Shown: positions 8,736-17,243, counted from the first letter of the stretch. The stretch is 64,000 nt of DNA from Bifidobacterium sp. ESL0704 (GCF_029392075.1 NZ_CP113929.1:1860001-1924000); one strand, 5' to 3'. A program made the numbers and translations. Notes: a model not told the origin generated them from the sequence alone.

Positions 8736-9053
8736 TTATTTCCAAACCTGCTTGGCGCGGTTGAAGGTCGACCAAGCCTTCGGCCAGCCGACATAGAAGG
8801 CCAGATGCGTGATCTCGGCGGCTATCTCGTCGGCGGTGATGCCGTTGGCCTTGCCCATGTTCAGATGCGCGTCGAGCTGCTCGGTCGCACCCATCGCAAT
8901 GATCGCCGCTATCGTGATCATCGAGCGGTCGTGCGCCGACAGGCTCTGCTCGTCGGCCCATACCTCGCCGAAGAGCACATCGTCGTTGAAATGCGCGAAT
9001 TGCGGGGCGAAGTCGCCCAACTGGTCGTGCCCTGCCGTCTGTTTGATTGCCAT
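8736..9053 (-). CDS. Carboxymuconolactone decarboxylase-family protein
   Basis: A 105-residue all-helical protein (EVWADEQSLSAHDRSMITIAAIIAMG ... EQLDAHLNMGKANGITADEIAAEITHLAFYVGWPKAWS) of the CMD family, the gamma-carboxymuconolactone decarboxylase-like subgroup. It lacks the CxxC pair of the AhpD peroxidase branch; it contains no Cys at all. It follows a cupin gene and a zinc alcohol dehydrogenase on the same strand, all downstream of the MerR-type promoter at 10665-10697. CMD and cupin proteins often occur together in aldehyde/quinone-type redox clusters; the actual substrate is unknown. Confidence 0.85.
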   Translation of the reverse strand: MAIKQTAGHDQLGDFAPQFAHFNDDVLFGEVWADEQSLSAHDRSMITIAAIIAMGATEQLDAHLNMGKANGITADEIAAEITHLAFYVGWPKAWSTFNRAKQVWK

Positions 9054-9103
9054 GGTTATCTCTTTTCTGTGATTAATAAAATGAGTACTGTTTATGGCAC
9101 CGC

Positions 9104-9514
9104 TCAGCGTAATTGCCGATACTTCTCCGTGTCGACGGGTTCGAGCCATTCGTTGCTGGCACCCTCCTGCCGCACCATGACCGCGACATGTGCGAACGGC
9201 TCGTTGGGACTCGCGCCGTGCCAATGTTTGGTCTCCGGCGGCACGACGACCACGTCGCCGGGGCGAAGCTGACGCACCGGCTCGCCTTCGAACTGGCAGT
9301 AGCCGCGGCCTCCTACGGCAATCAGCACCTGCGTGGCGTTGTGATGGATGTGCCAATGGTTGGTGCAACCAGCCTCGAACGTTACGTTGCTTACAGACAC
9401 GTTGCCATCGCCGCCAAGTGAGGCGAGATGGCTTTGGCCTTCGAAATACTTTGCGTACGCATCGTTGGGACGCCCCAACGGGAACGGGCTTGGGTTGGTG
9501 AATGTAGATGTCAT
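9104..9514 (-). CDS. Cupin-domain protein
   Basis: A 136-residue single-domain cupin. Motif 1 is seen as CTNHWHIHHNATQVLIAVGGRGY (three His and a Gln as likely metal ligands) and motif 2 as GDVVVVPPETKHWHGASP. It sits between the CMD-family gene and the interrupted alcohol dehydrogenase, 50 bp and 18 bp away, and is most likely in the same transcript under MerR control. Function beyond small-molecule binding is not shown by the sequence. Confidence 0.85.
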   Translation of the reverse strand: MTSTFTNPSPFPLGRPNDAYAKYFEGQSHLASLGGDGNVSVSNVTFEAGCTNHWHIHHNATQVLIAVGGRGYCQFEGEPVRQLRPGDVVVVPPETKHWHGASPNEPFAHVAVMVRQEGASNEWLEPVDTEKYRQLR

Positions 9515-9532
9515 GCTATTTTCTCTTCTTTC

Positions 9533-10591
9533 CTAGAACCTGATCAGTGACTTGATCGCGCGACGCTCGTCCATCGCCCGATAGGCATCGGCGATATGGT
9601 CGATGTCGAATTCAGCGGTGAAGACTCTGCCAGGATTGATATCCCCGTTCAGGACCTTGCTCACCAACAATGCCTTGTCGTAGGTCCTCACCGGAGCGGA
9701 ACCGCCGCGCAGCCCGATATTGCGGTAAAACATGGTGTCCCCCTCGATCTTCTCGTCATGGGGCACGCCGACACGTCCGATGACGCAACCGGGTCTCGCG
9801 ACCCCCATCGCGGTGGCGAACGACTGACCAGAGCCAACGCATTCCAACACCGCGTCGGCGCCGTAACCGCCCGTCATGGCAAGGACCTTGTCGATGGCCT
9901 CCTGACCGCGCTCGGGAACGATATCGGTGGCACCGAATTCACGGGCCAACACGGATCAATCCTCATGGCGGCTCATCGCGATGACACGGGTCGCGCCGCG
10001 CAGCTTCGCCGCGATGACACCACACAGGCCGACCGCGCCATCACCGATGACAACCGCCGTGTCTCCCGGTTTGACTTCCGCGCTGGCCGCGGCATGGTAA
10101 CCGGTGGCCATAACGTCAGATAGTGTGGTCAAAGACGCCAGCATCGCGTCATCAAAACCACCATCCGGCTCATCGACCCTCACCACGGTGCCATCCGCTT
10201 GCGGGACCCGCAGGAACTCGGCCTGGCATCCCAAGTCGCCGCCACCGAAGAACCCACCATTCGGGCATGCCGATTCGAAGCCGGCTTTGCACACCGGGCA
10301 CTTACCACAGCTGTACGGGAACGGTACGATGACGAAATCCCCGGTTTTGACGCTCTGCACGCCGGAACCGACCTCATCTACAACGCCGATGGCCTCATGG
10401 CCAACCTGCTCGCCTTGCCCATGCTCGCTCAGGCCCCGGTAGAACCACAAGTCGGAACCGCACACGCAGGCACACACCACACGAATGATGATGTCGCTGT
10501 CGTCTTTGAGCTGCGGACGCGGCAAAACCTTCACCGCAATGTTTCCTGTCCCTTCGAAAATGGCCGCTTTCATGGTTTTTCGCTCACTCAT
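9533..10591 (-). pseudogene. Zinc-dependent alcohol dehydrogenase interrupted by TGA
   Basis: Two blocks in the same frame together make one ~352-codon medium-chain zinc alcohol dehydrogenase. The N-terminal block (10591 to 9956) has the catalytic zinc site (CVCGSDLWFYRG, GHEAIG), the structural zinc cysteines (CGKCPVCKAGFESAC) and the start of the NAD(P) fold (VIGDGAVGLCGVIAA). It stops at TGA (9956-9958). The C-terminal block continues directly (VLAREFGATDIVPERGQEAID to the normal end SLIRF). Family members usually have Arg at this position, so a CGA-to-TGA change explains it. A truncated 211-residue product would lack most of the cofactor domain. It could also be a sequencing error. Confidence 0.85.
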
Positions 10592-10664
10592 ATTGTCACT
10601 CCTTCGTTACCATTCACGCCGGCATAACCGCTATTAATTAGGGCAATCGGCTTGTTGGGCACTT

Positions 10665-10697
10665 ACTGTATTGACTTCAAGCGCTCGAAGTCAATAC
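10665..10697 (-). promoter_or_regulatory. MerR-type promoter/operator for the adh-cupin-CMD operon
   Basis: GTATTGACTTC (10668-10678) and its exact inverse (10687-10697) flank an 8-bp centre. On the minus strand this gives TTGACT and TACAGT separated by 18 bp, so the dyad lies in the promoter spacer, as in MerR-regulated promoters where the protein untwists an over-long spacer. The dyad ends 1 bp before the merR-like start codon, so the regulator may also control itself. Confidence 0.8.
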
Positions 10698-10698
10698 G

Positions 10699-11160
10699 AT
10701 GAAAGTCATGAATCAGACTTGGCATTCCATCGGCGAAGCGGCGCTCTATTGCGGCCTGTCCGAAAGCACATTGCGCTACTACGAGGACGTCGGCATCATC
10801 GCCCCCATCGCCCGCGACCCCGACACCGGCCATCGCGCGTACAGCGACGACGATCTGCAGGCGCTGCTCATCATCTCCTGCCTGTCGGCGACCGGCATGC
10901 CGCTGGCGAAGATGAAGGAGTACATGGCCAACCGAAAGCGCGGGCAGGAAGGTGCGCCGACCGAAATCGAGCTGCTGCGCGACCAAAAACGTCGGCTGAC
11001 CGAGGAACGCAACTTCCTGAAGGCCCGCGAGGAATATGTCACTCTGAAAATCAACTATTGGCAGGCAGTGGCGGCCGGTGACGAGGCTGAATCCTCAAGG
11101 CTCGGGGCGATAGCCGAGGAAAAGGTCAAGACGCTCAGCCATTGGAAATCGGCAAAATAG
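10699..11160 (+). CDS. MerR-family transcriptional regulator
   Basis: A 153-residue regulator. The N-terminal winged helix-turn-helix is clear (HSIGEAALYCGLSESTLRYYEDVGIIAPIARD), followed by RAYSDDDLQALLIISCLSATGMPLAKMKEYM and a long dimerisation helix (~residues 85-125). There is no cysteine-rich metal-binding C-terminus, so it is more like the small-aldehyde/oxidant-responsive branch (AdhR/NmlR type), whose targets are alcohol dehydrogenases and aldo/keto reductases. That fits the divergent adh-cupin-CMD genes and the aldo/keto reductase 64 bp downstream. A second ATG at 10708 is possible and would free the operator from the coding region. Confidence 0.88.
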   Translation: MKVMNQTWHSIGEAALYCGLSESTLRYYEDVGIIAPIARDPDTGHRAYSDDDLQALLIISCLSATGMPLAKMKEYMANRKRGQEGAPTEIELLRDQKRRLTEERNFLKAREEYVTLKINYWQAVAAGDEAESSRLGAIAEEKVKTLSHWKSAK

Positions 11161-11224
11161 GCCGAGCTCGACGACTTTGATCAAAGCAACATCGAATATC
11201 AACAATATAGGAAAGAAGAACGTT

Positions 11225-12241
11225 ATGGAATACATCGATCTAGGAACTTCAGGAATAAAGATCTCCCCGATGTTCATCGGAGGCATGTCCTTCGGTGAAC
11301 CCGACCCGGCCCAACACGTCTGGACGCTCGACCAAGAGAAAACGCAGGCGGTCATCGCCCGCGCCCTCGAACTCGGCGTCAACGCCATCGACACGGCCAA
11401 CTGCTACGCGCGCGGCACCAGCGAGGAATACATCGGCCGGGCGCTTCGGAACCTCAACGTTCCGCGCGAGAAGGTGGTACTGGCCAGCAAAGTGTATTTC
11501 AACGAAGGGCACTCGTCCGCCGCCGCAATCAAACGCGAGGTCGAAGGCAGCCTGAGGCGCCTTGATACCGACTATCTCGACCTTTATATCCTGCACCGCT
11601 TCGATTACGACACACCCATCGAAGAAACCATGGAGGCACTCGACAGCCTCGTACGCGAAGGCAAGGTACGCGCGCTCGGCGCCAGCGAGATGTACGGCTA
11701 CCAGTACCACAACCTTGAGGCCGTGGCCGAACGCAACGACTGGACGAAGCTCTCCACGGTGCAGTGCCATTACAATCTCATTTACCGCGAGGACGAGCGC
11801 GAGCTCATTCCCGTCGCCCGGCAGTACGGAGCCATTCCCACCGCTTACAGCCCGCTGGCTTCCGGCCATCTCGCGCGCAAGAGCTGGGATTCGGACTCGT
11901 TGCGCGGTAGGACCGACAGGGTTGAACACAGCAAATACGATTCCGACCGCGCGGCTGACCAGCCGATTGTCGACCGTGTCGCCGAACTCGCGGAACGTCA
12001 TGGCGTGAGTATGGCCCAGATCGCTCTGGCTTGGCAGTGGGCGCACGGCCCGGCCGCCCCCATTGTCGGCTGTAACTCCCCCGAACGCGTCGACCAAGCC
12101 GTCGCCGCCCTCGATGTCAAGCTTACCGATGACGACATCGCCTATCTCGAAGAACCCTACACCGCCCACGAGCTGGTCGGCCCGCTCGCCAGGCCAGGCG
12201 AAAAGCCGCTCGCCGGCACCACCACCCCGCCATTGAAGTAG
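11225..12241 (+). CDS. Aldo/keto reductase
   Basis: A 338-residue NADPH-type oxidoreductase with the (beta/alpha)8 signatures: catalytic Asp and Tyr in NAIDTANCYARGTSEEYIGRAL, Lys in KVVLASKVYF, His in DYLDLYILHRFD, and the cofactor-binding end VGCNSPERVDQAV. It resembles the YajO/general stress protein group. It lies downstream of, and in the same direction as, the MerR-type regulator, and is probably part of the same aldehyde-response module. GAAAGAAGAA precedes the ATG as a ribosome-binding site. Confidence 0.9.
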   Translation: MEYIDLGTSGIKISPMFIGGMSFGEPDPAQHVWTLDQEKTQAVIARALELGVNAIDTANCYARGTSEEYIGRALRNLNVPREKVVLASKVYFNEGHSSAAAIKREVEGSLRRLDTDYLDLYILHRFDYDTPIEETMEALDSLVREGKVRALGASEMYGYQYHNLEAVAERNDWTKLSTVQCHYNLIYREDERELIPVARQYGAIPTAYSPLASGHLARKSWDSDSLRGRTDRVEHSKYDSDRAADQPIVDRVAELAERHGVSMAQIALAWQWAHGPAAPIVGCNSPERVDQAVAALDVKLTDDDIAYLEEPYTAHELVGPLARPGEKPLAGTTTPPLK

Positions 12242-12304
12242 TGGAGAAACAAGTAGAGGATTCCCGTATAAACCAAGCGGCGGCAACCCTCTACAAAGCT
12301 ATAA

Positions 12305-12355
12305 AGGCTTGGCTCTGACGCGAAAACAACCGTATGCCACGTCAGAGCCAAGCCT
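12305..12355. terminator. Strong hairpin between convergent genes
   Basis: Perfect 16-bp arms (AGGCTTGGCTCTGACG at 12305-12320 and its inverse at 12340-12355) separated by 19 nt, between the ends of the aldo/keto reductase and the small basic gene on the other strand. No clear U run follows on either strand, so it may act as an mRNA end stabiliser or a weak bidirectional terminator. Confidence 0.6.
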
Positions 12356-12364
12356 GATGCGGAT

Positions 12365-12634
12365 CTAATGCTGATGATTATGATGCCGCCGCTCAATGTC
12401 CCTGCGTTTCGCAGCTTCTTGTTCGTCGTGTTCTTTACGCCTGTCCTCGCGCTCACGGCGTAGTCTGACATGGGCATCAGCGACGCTCTCCCCATCCTTG
12501 GTAAGGTATTGGTCGACGAAACCGTCCGCGATACGCTGGTGAGCACCGGTCACCGTATCGCTCATTTTGTGAAAGCCAGCATGAGCCGCCTGAGCAATCT
12601 TCTTGTTCGCCTTCACCAGTTTTGACTTGGCCAT
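12365..12634 (-). CDS. Small charged protein, divergent from a TetR gene
   Basis: About 89 residues, helical and highly charged. The N-terminal half (KSKLVKANKKIAQAAHAGFHKM ... RIADGFVDQYLTKDGESV) resembles short Gram-positive proteins with KSKLVKANEKIAE and KIEDGFVDQYLTKEGE patterns that often neighbour TetR regulators; I recall no function. The C-terminus is rich in Arg, Glu and His. AGGAAGG stands 6 nt before the ATG at 12634; an ATG at 12637 is also possible. It is divergent from the TetR gene at 12764, and a dyad lies between them. Confidence 0.65.
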   Translation of the reverse strand: MAKSKLVKANKKIAQAAHAGFHKMSDTVTGAHQRIADGFVDQYLTKDGESVADAHVRLRREREDRRKEHDEQEAAKRRDIERRHHNHQH

Positions 12635-12661
12635 CATTGTCCTTCCTACCGTGCGCAAAAT

Positions 12662-12679
12662 ACCCGACACCTGTTGGGT
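12662..12679. promoter_or_regulatory. Candidate TetR operator
   Basis: ACCCGACA-CC-TGTTGGGT: 8-bp arms with one mismatch, in the 129-bp divergent gap between the small charged protein and the TetR-family gene. It is the only clear dyad in that gap. Confidence 0.55.
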
Positions 12680-12763
12680 TAATATGGAGCCAGCATAACG
12701 GGCGGAACGGCGGCCGACAACCGACAGTTTCGCCCAAACCGTTGGAGTAATGGGGAAGACGGC

Positions 12764-13288
12764 TTGAACACCAAAGGAAATAAGCGAAAACAGGAATCGC
12801 TGCGAAAAATAGAAAACGCCTTCATCGCCTTGTTGCGGCACAAGGACACGGAGGAAATCTCCGTCACCGAAATCTGCAAAAGGGCAGGAGTGAACAGGAG
12901 CACCTTCTACGCGAACTATACGGACATCAAAGACCTCATGGACGCGATTGGCGAACGGATGTTCGGCGCCTTGCACCGCATTTACGCCGATGAGGAAACC
13001 CGAGGATACAACTCAAACGATTTTTCCAAGCTTTTCGCGCACATCAAGGACCACCAGGACTTCTACCGCGCCTATTTCAAGATGGGACTCGACCTAAAAC
13101 TCCAGCCCAGCCGATACGACACCAAACTCGCCAAAAAATATTACCCTTCCGGCGACATCGACTACCACAGAACCTTCTTCAGAGCAGGCATCACCGCGAT
13201 CATCAAGAAGTGGCTCGACAACGGCTGCGACTTGAGCCCCGAGCGGCTTTTCGGCATCCTCAAGGACGAATACCGCAATAAATCTTGA
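12764..13288 (+). CDS. TetR/AcrR-family regulator (TTG start)
   Basis: A 174-residue regulator. The DNA-binding region is typical (IENAFIALLRHKDTEEISVTEICKRAGVNRSTFYANYTDIKDLMDAI). The C-terminal ligand domain is short and resembles the group found in DhaS-like TetR proteins. The start is TTG, supported by GGGGAAG 6 nt upstream; the upstream ATG at 12750 is out of frame. It probably represses itself and the divergent small protein through the dyad at 12662-12679. Confidence 0.85.
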   Translation: MNTKGNKRKQESLRKIENAFIALLRHKDTEEISVTEICKRAGVNRSTFYANYTDIKDLMDAIGERMFGALHRIYADEETRGYNSNDFSKLFAHIKDHQDFYRAYFKMGLDLKLQPSRYDTKLAKKYYPSGDIDYHRTFFRAGITAIIKKWLDNGCDLSPERLFGILKDEYRNKS

Positions 13289-13434
13289 AACGACGCAGAA
13301 TACTTTGTGCACACAGGAACGTGCCGACATATCCAGAAAGCAAGTTCAACGCAAGCCAGCCGCCAACCGGTCGAATCATCGCGCCGGCCATCTCCGCATA
13401 CCGTCATCAACCATGGTTGTCAAATTATCTCTAT

Positions 13435-13980
13435 TCAGCTCAGCTTGCTGGTGCGCTTGGCCACTTGCGACATAAGCGTGGCGGCCAGACGTTTCGGATC
13501 AACCGGAGGATCGGCATCGAGGCTGTTGGCGAGTACATTCCACAGACCGCCTACGACGAACAGATCAGCCAGCCGCTCATCGCCCAACTCAGGCCCATGC
13601 CACGGAAGGTTCAGCTGAGGAAAGCGTCTGGTGAACACGTCGTTCTGAATCGGCAGGGCCAGGTCCAGCAACCCATTGCTCCGCAGCAACCGCAGACGAG
13701 GCGCTCGGGCCTGAAAATACACGAAATAATGCCGGATTCCCTGGACGAAGGCCATATCGCCCATTTGCTCGTCCTCATCGACTAATCCCGACATCAGTCC
13801 CTCAAGGTAGCGACGCACTACGTCCGCTTTATCAGCGAAATGACGGTAGAACGTCTTGCGCGAGATTCCTGCCGCAGCGGCGAGTTCGGAGACGGTCAAG
13901 GACGCAAAAGAATTCGTTTCCAATTTCGCAAACAGCGCGTCGACGATACGGTCTTCGACGTTGATTCCACTATCGACCAT
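13435..13980 (-). CDS. TetR-family regulator beside an HXXEE membrane protein
   Basis: About 181 residues from the ATG at 13980 (MVDSGINVEDRIVDALF). The helix-turn-helix reads FASLTVSELAAAAGISRKTFYRHFADKADVVRRYLEG. The frame is open 18 codons further upstream, but that part overlaps operator-like sequence. It is convergent with the TetR gene at 12764 and divergent from the HXXEE-domain gene at 14110, which it likely represses through the TTACCCT/AGGGTAA sites between them. Confidence 0.82.
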   Translation of the reverse strand: MVDSGINVEDRIVDALFAKLETNSFASLTVSELAAAAGISRKTFYRHFADKADVVRRYLEGLMSGLVDEDEQMGDMAFVQGIRHYFVYFQARAPRLRLLRSNGLLDLALPIQNDVFTRRFPQLNLPWHGPELGDERLADLFVVGGLWNVLANSLDADPPVDPKRLAATLMSQVAKRTSKLS

Positions 13981-14071
13981 ACAACCCCGATTACTCCGCC
14001 CAATAGGGTGACACCTCATATGAATCTGTGTCATCCAGTAGACGCTTACCCTGCGAGCGCCCTACCTTCAT

Positions 14072-14091
14072 AGGGTAACAAATATTACCCT
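14072..14091. promoter_or_regulatory. Candidate TetR operator AGGGTAA-N6-TTACCCT
   Basis: Perfect 7-bp arms, centred 28 bp upstream of the HXXEE start codon. A further TTACCCT half site lies at 14046-14052, and GGGTGACAC / GTGTCATCC (8 of 9 bases matching) flank the region 14006-14035. This fits repression of the divergent membrane-protein gene. Confidence 0.65.
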
Positions 14092-14109
14092 AAGCGGAAA
14101 GGCAATGTC

Positions 14110-14625
14110 ATGTCGATTTTTTTGAGTTTCTGGATCCTACCCATCGCCTTCGTCCTGCACGACTTCGAAGAGATGATCATGGTACCCGCGTGGAAGCAGC
14201 GGGAATCGAGCAGCACGAACCCCATCAAACGTCGAGCGTTCGGCGCCGTCACCGATGGCCCGGCGCTGTGCTCCGGTGTCGCCGAGGAAATGGTACTGCT
14301 CGTGGTCGTTTCTATCGTTTGTAAGCTCACCGGTGGAACCACCTTGTATCTGGCAAGCTGCGTGGCCTACACCTTTCATCTGATCGTGCACGTCCTCGCC
14401 TGCCCGCTGGCGCACGGCTATATCCCCGGCGTCATCACCGCCCTGATCCAGATGCCATTCATGGCCTGGCTCATCGTCGCCTACTGGCGCATCGAACAAT
14501 CGGGATGGCCGACCTACCTGCTCTGGCAAGCCGCATCGCTCGCGGTGTTCGCCGCGAATCTCAAACTCATCCATACGCTCATGCCCAAAATTCAAACCGT
14601 GCTGTCGGGATACGCCAGACATTAA
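14110..14625 (+). CDS. HXXEE-domain membrane protein
   Basis: A 171-residue membrane protein with the family signature HDFEE at residues 17-21, directly after a first hydrophobic stretch, and about four further hydrophobic segments. A second short acidic pair (VAEEMVLLVVV) and the TFHLIVHV segment also fit the family. HXXEE proteins are small integral membrane proteins of unknown biochemical role, often next to TetR regulators, as here. GGAAAGG lies just upstream of the ATG. Confidence 0.82.
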   Translation: MSIFLSFWILPIAFVLHDFEEMIMVPAWKQRESSSTNPIKRRAFGAVTDGPALCSGVAEEMVLLVVVSIVCKLTGGTTLYLASCVAYTFHLIVHVLACPLAHGYIPGVITALIQMPFMAWLIVAYWRIEQSGWPTYLLWQAASLAVFAANLKLIHTLMPKIQTVLSGYARH

Positions 14626-14787
14626 AGATGCGGCGACCACACAAACTCACACGCTCGCCCGCATACACGCAGAGCCTCACCAAACGACTCCACCTAAGTT
14701 TGCATCCATTCCCCTCCAGCCATTTGACGCTTTCCACCCATTCAGCAATTGACACAAATCCCCACCAAAGGCGCCACACAACACAAC

Positions 14788-14830
14788 GATTCACGGGTCG
14801 CACGAACCAGATCCGCGCGACCCGTGAATC
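14788..14830. terminator. Hairpin between convergent HXXEE and MFS genes
   Basis: GATTCACGGGTCGC (14788-14801) and its exact inverse (14817-14830), 14-bp stem, 15-nt loop, placed 26 bp beyond the end of the MFS gene. The rest of the 230-bp gap is C-rich and shows nothing else. Confidence 0.6.
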
Positions 14831-14855
14831 CTATGCTCCCATGAGCACACAGACG

Positions 14856-16286
14856 TTACCGGCTACCGGCAGCCTGACCCAGCAGGTAGTCACGTTTTCT
14901 GGGGAACAGAAGCGCAAGAAGCAGGCAAAGCGCGAGCACGGGTATCCATATCCGGTAGACGCCGATGTAGGCGCCGGTCATGGCCTGCGGGGTGTGCGTC
15001 GGCAGAGCCGTGATGTTACGGGTGGTCATGGAGACGAAGACGGAGACGCCCAGCACGGAGCCGATCTGGCGGACGACGCTGATCACGCTCTGGGAGGCGG
15101 TCAACAGCTCGCCCTGCAAGCTTGAGGCGGCGAGCACGTTGATGGGTCCGGCAATGACGCCGAAGCCAACACCTAGAACGAGAGCCGCGAGGGCCATGGC
15201 CGTCACGCTCGCGGGATTCACAATCGCCAATAGCACATATGAGGCAAGCACGGCGAACAGTCCCGCCAGAACAAGGAGGCGCGGACCAAGCTTGTTGATG
15301 GCCAGCCCGCCAAACCCGCCAAACGCGAAGACGGTCAGCGACATAGGCAGCAGGATCATCGCCGCGTTCAGCTCGCTTCTGCCTTGCACAGCGGTGAAGA
15401 AGGTAGGCAGAATGACCAATACGCCTATGTAGAAGAACTGGGCGATGAGGGCAACCAGCGCGGCGGCGGTGAACTGGCGGAACCGAAAAAGACGCAGATC
15501 GACCATCGGCGAGGACACATGGCGTTCGACGAGCACGAACAGGACCACAGCCACAACACCTACACCAAGACACATCCAGACGCGCGGATCGGCCATCCCC
15601 CAGTTCTTGGACTCGATGAGCCCGAAGGTGACGACGAACAGGCCGGCCATGGACACGATGCTACCAAGCCAGTCGATACGGGCTTGGATCCGACTCTCGC
15701 CTTTCAGATCGAGGGCGAAGAACGAAAGTATCAGCGCAACGGCGACGATGGGGACGTTGACCAGGAAGATCCAGTTCCACGAGAGCCGATCGGTGACGAT
15801 TCCACCCACGGTCGGGCCGACGGCGGCGGCACCTCCCTGGGTGAGGCCAAGCGCGGCGACGACCTTGACACGGTCCTTGACGACCCATGCGGAGATACCG
15901 AGCGCGTTGGCGACGGGCAGCAGCACCGACGCACCCAGCCCGGAGACAACGCGTCCGGCGATGAGCACGCCGAAGCCCGGCGCCATCCCGGCGATCAGAC
16001 TTCCCGCGCCGAACAGGAGCAGGCCCACGACGAAGAGCCTTCCGCGTCCGTAGATGTCGGCCAGTCGGCTCAACGGTATGGTGCAGGTAGCCACGATGAT
16101 GGTGTAGACGTTCAGCGCCCACGAGAGCCGGCCGAGGCCCACGCCCAGCCCGTGCTGCATGGCCGGCAGGGCGATGTTCATAATGGTGGTGTCCAGCATC
16201 ACCAGCGCTATGCCCAGGCACATGGCCACCGTCAGCGCGACCCTTCTGCCACGCGACGGCGCCGCTTGCATTCCGATGTTTTCCAC
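14856..16286 (-). CDS. MFS multidrug-type transporter, DHA2 family
   Basis: About 476 residues with 14 predicted membrane segments. Family motifs are visible: LVMLDTTIMNIALPAMQ in the first segment, PLSRLADIYGRGRLFVVGL (motif A), GRVVSGLGASVLLPVANALG, and GPTVGGIVTDRLSWNWIFLVNVP (motif C and following). DHA2 proteins export drugs and other lipophilic compounds with proton influx. GTG at 16286 is chosen because GGAGG stands 6 nt upstream; ATG at 16271 is an internal alternative. It is divergent from a TetR gene, with three matching operator-like palindromes between them. Confidence 0.9.
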   Translation of the reverse strand: MENIGMQAAPSRGRRVALTVAMCLGIALVMLDTTIMNIALPAMQHGLGVGLGRLSWALNVYTIIVATCTIPLSRLADIYGRGRLFVVGLLLFGAGSLIAGMAPGFGVLIAGRVVSGLGASVLLPVANALGISAWVVKDRVKVVAALGLTQGGAAAVGPTVGGIVTDRLSWNWIFLVNVPIVAVALILSFFALDLKGESRIQARIDWLGSIVSMAGLFVVTFGLIESKNWGMADPRVWMCLGVGVVAVVLFVLVERHVSSPMVDLRLFRFRQFTAAALVALIAQFFYIGVLVILPTFFTAVQGRSELNAAMILLPMSLTVFAFGGFGGLAINKLGPRLLVLAGLFAVLASYVLLAIVNPASVTAMALAALVLGVGFGVIAGPINVLAASSLQGELLTASQSVISVVRQIGSVLGVSVFVSMTTRNITALPTHTPQAMTGAYIGVYRIWIPVLALCLLLALLFPRKRDYLLGQAAGSR

Positions 16287-16303
16287 AATCAACCTCCAAA
16301 AAA

Positions 16304-16464
16304 TGAGTATTTGCTCAATTACTTGAGCGAGAATACACCGGGAAAAGCGACCCGTCAAACCAAAAGCGAGTTTATACTCATTTTATTTTATGCTTACCGA
16401 AGCCCGCATCGGCCATAAATTCAGGAAAGCCGGCCTTCTTGTAAGAAAACCGAGCGTATACTCA
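16304..16464. promoter_or_regulatory. Three YGAG-N6-CTCA operators of the MFS/TetR pair
   Basis: The 14-bp palindrome YGAG-N6-CTCA appears at 16304-16317 (tgagtatttgctca), 16367-16380 (cgagtttatactca) and 16451-16464 (cgagcgtatactca). The last two share the centre (T/C)..TATA. The first overlaps the region just upstream of the MFS ribosome-binding site, the last is 36 bp before the TetR start. This layout fits coordinate repression of both genes by the TetR protein. Confidence 0.7.
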
Positions 16465-16499
16465 GAACAACAAGTCAGGAACGGAAGGAAACGGCGACG

Positions 16500-17111
16500 A
16501 TGAAGCAACCGACGCAGCAACGTGCCAGAGTGAAGGTCAGGCGCATTCTCGACACATCCAAGAAACTGTTCCTCGAAGGCAACTACTTCGAGATCACCAC
16601 CAACCAGATAGCCCGTGAGGCCGGAGTATCCATCGGCACGCTCTACACGTATTTCGCCGACAAGGAGGCCATCCTGGCCACGCTCCTCGAAGAGTATGAC
16701 GAGTCGTTCAACAACGTGTTCGAACGCATCGACACCCAGGAATCATTCGACCTGTTCCGCAGCGACAAGAAAGAATGGCTCGGTCGGCTCATCGACCAGC
16801 TGATCGACAGCGAGGACCGACAGTTCCACATCCAGATCGAAATGCTCGCCCATGCCGTTCCCGCCGCCAGGCAGGTCCAGAAGCGGCACAGCGAGAAAAT
16901 CAAGGACCTCGTCCACCAATGCTGCCTCTACTACACCAATGGCGGCAACGTCGAAAACCTCAAGACGCTTTCGACCGTCATCTTCGACTTCACCACCGCC
17001 CTCGTCGACGAACTGCTCTACACCGACCACACCAGCCAGGAGCACGACCGGATCCGACAGACCGGCATCGACGCCCTCGCGCTCATCATCGAACGCAACA
17101 TCGACCAATAG
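16500..17111 (+). CDS. TetR-family regulator of the MFS exporter
   Basis: A 203-residue regulator. Helix-turn-helix: ILDTSKKLFLEGNYFEITTNQIAREAGVSIGTLYTYFADKEAILATLLEEY. The C-terminal ligand domain has no further recognisable motif except an AVPAARQVQKRHSEKIKDL helix. AAGGAAA precedes the ATG. It faces the DHA2 exporter across a 213-bp gap with three copies of one palindrome, so it most likely controls the exporter in response to an exported compound. Confidence 0.87.
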   Translation: MKQPTQQRARVKVRRILDTSKKLFLEGNYFEITTNQIAREAGVSIGTLYTYFADKEAILATLLEEYDESFNNVFERIDTQESFDLFRSDKKEWLGRLIDQLIDSEDRQFHIQIEMLAHAVPAARQVQKRHSEKIKDLVHQCCLYYTNGGNVENLKTLSTVIFDFTTALVDELLYTDHTSQEHDRIRQTGIDALALIIERNIDQ

Positions 17112-17243
17112 CACCATTGCCCGGACAAGCCTCGAACCGTACTTAACGCAAACCAGCGCCTAAGCAAGCCTGAAAGCCAACACCCGTCCTTAACCACAGC
17201 TTAACGAACAACCATTTCCCGGAACAAGAAAACATCAACCCTC

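Noticed and set aside
9956..9958. TGA as a selenocysteine codon in the alcohol dehydrogenase
   Set aside because: The position is not a cysteine or zinc ligand in the family, and no SECIS-like hairpin or selenocysteine machinery is visible.
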